From the NCBI GenBank assembly GCA_937871705.1, contig CALMOO010000844.1, positions 4,115 to 9,372 on the forward strand: a stretch of 5,258 nucleotides of DNA, written 5' to 3'. Shown here one piece after another: positions 5,013-5,258 of this stretch (positions are counted from its first letter, which is position 1; each line of letters opens with the position of its first letter). Both the position numbers and the translations under genes were made by a program. Origin of the DNA: an uncultured Hymenobacter sp. Its GTDB lineage: Bacteria > Bacteroidota > Bacteroidia > Cytophagales > Hymenobacteraceae. The notes under the pieces are model-generated. The model searched no databases. It had not been told where the DNA came from and saw only the letters and a program-made list of their open reading frames with translations.

Positions 5013-5258
5013 TTAAGCAGGTGAAGAGAGTGAGTAACAGTACGTCAGCACATAGCCGGCTGCGGGTCGAAAATAGCAAATCTGGTGCCGGGAAACGCCA
5101 CCAGGCAGCGCCAGCCGGGCCGGCAGCTCGCCCGCGGCGGGCCAGGGGGTAGGGGGCAGGTCGAGCAGCAGGTTTTTGCGGAAGATAATGCCGCGCTGCC
5201 CGGCCAGCTTATACAGCGTTTCCTTCGCGCTCCAAAGCAGGCTGAATACGTCGATAGC
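5013..5258 (-). CDS. 4'-phosphopantetheinyl transferase, Sfp type, C-terminal part (5' end outside window)
   Basis: Reading the - strand from the right edge gives an open frame of 81 residues to a TAA (5013-5015). It begins AIDVFSLLWSAKETLYKLAG and continues QRGIIFRKNLLLDLPP. The block Trp-Ser-x-Lys-Glu-x-x-x-Lys (fragment residues 9-17) is the conserved signature of Sfp/EntD-type transferases, in which the Glu helps bind Mg2+ and the Lys contacts coenzyme A; a Gly-x-x-Phe follows at the usual place. These enzymes move the phosphopantetheine arm of CoA to a serine on acyl-, aryl- or peptidyl-carrier proteins. The upstream Asp-containing half of the active site lies outside the window, so completeness cannot be judged. 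The C-terminus ends Val-Leu-Thr-Tyr-Cys-Tyr-Ser-Leu-Ser-Ser-Pro-Ala. The carrier protein it serves is not visible here. Confidence 0.85.
   Translation of the reverse strand, partial: AIDVFSLLWSAKETLYKLAGQRGIIFRKNLLLDLPPTPWPAAGELPARLALPGGVSRHQICYFRPAAGYVLTYCYSLSSPA

Larger units (their letters stand above)
194..5152. repeat. Dispersed octamer GGGGGTAG (8 copies)
   Basis: The octamer occurs on the + strand at 194-201, 592-599, 2078-2085, 3351-3358, 4967-4974 and 5145-5152, and on the - strand at 788-795 and 1349-1356. Several copies touch gene borders: one follows the poxB stop directly, one lies 3 bases before the redoxin start, and one is in the last codons of the GntR gene. The copies are in different reading frames and gene types, so a shared protein motif does not explain them. 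The coordinates span the outermost copies, not a continuous element. Confidence 0.6.

Overview
The window looks like a chromosomal segment from a GC-rich member of the Bacteroidota, most likely Hymenobacter or a close relative. The reasons are indirect: high GC with GC-rich third codon positions, no clear purine-rich Shine-Dalgarno sequence before the starts I checked, gene families common in that phylum (a short YtrA-type GntR regulator beside an ABC-type membrane protein, a SirB1-like transglutaminase-fold protein, a secreted redoxin), and the octamer GGGGGTAG repeated across the window. Coding density is high and no stretch over 300 bases lacks a gene.

Left part (1-1536, + strand): the C-terminal end of a multi-pass membrane protein, probably an ABC-2 type permease, runs in from the left edge. 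It is followed 11 bases later by a 130-aa YtrA-subfamily GntR regulator. The regulator overlaps by 4 bases (ATGA) a gene for a 243-aa membrane-anchored, beta-rich protein of unknown function that resembles the GIN-domain/DUF2807 group. These three look like one operon for a self-regulated export or envelope function.

Middle (1537-3350, + strand): an 83-base intergenic region holds a perfect 15-bp inverted repeat whose right arm ends 2 bases before the ATG of a pyruvate:quinone oxidoreductase gene (poxB). The 576-aa product aligns by eye with E. coli PoxB along its whole length, including the C-terminal membrane-binding peptide. It would convert pyruvate to acetate and CO2 and pass electrons to the membrane quinone pool, probably menaquinone in this lineage.

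Right part (3351-5258): after a 147-base spacer with several small inverted repeats comes a 286-aa SirB1-like protein on the + strand. It converges, with a 38-base gap, on a - strand pair. The upstream member of that pair enters from the right edge: 81 C-terminal residues of a 4'-phosphopantetheinyl transferase of the Sfp type, visible only as an open frame without a start. It is followed 49 bases later by a 188-aa exported redoxin with Cys64 and a C-terminal Gly-Cys-x-Ile-Lys motif.

I see no CRISPR array, tRNA, rRNA, transposase or phage gene, and no convincing multi-gene novel system. The most unusual signals are the inverted repeat abutting the poxB start, the over-represented GGGGGTAG octamer, the substituted active-site region of the SirB1-like protein, and the paired cysteines of the redoxin.
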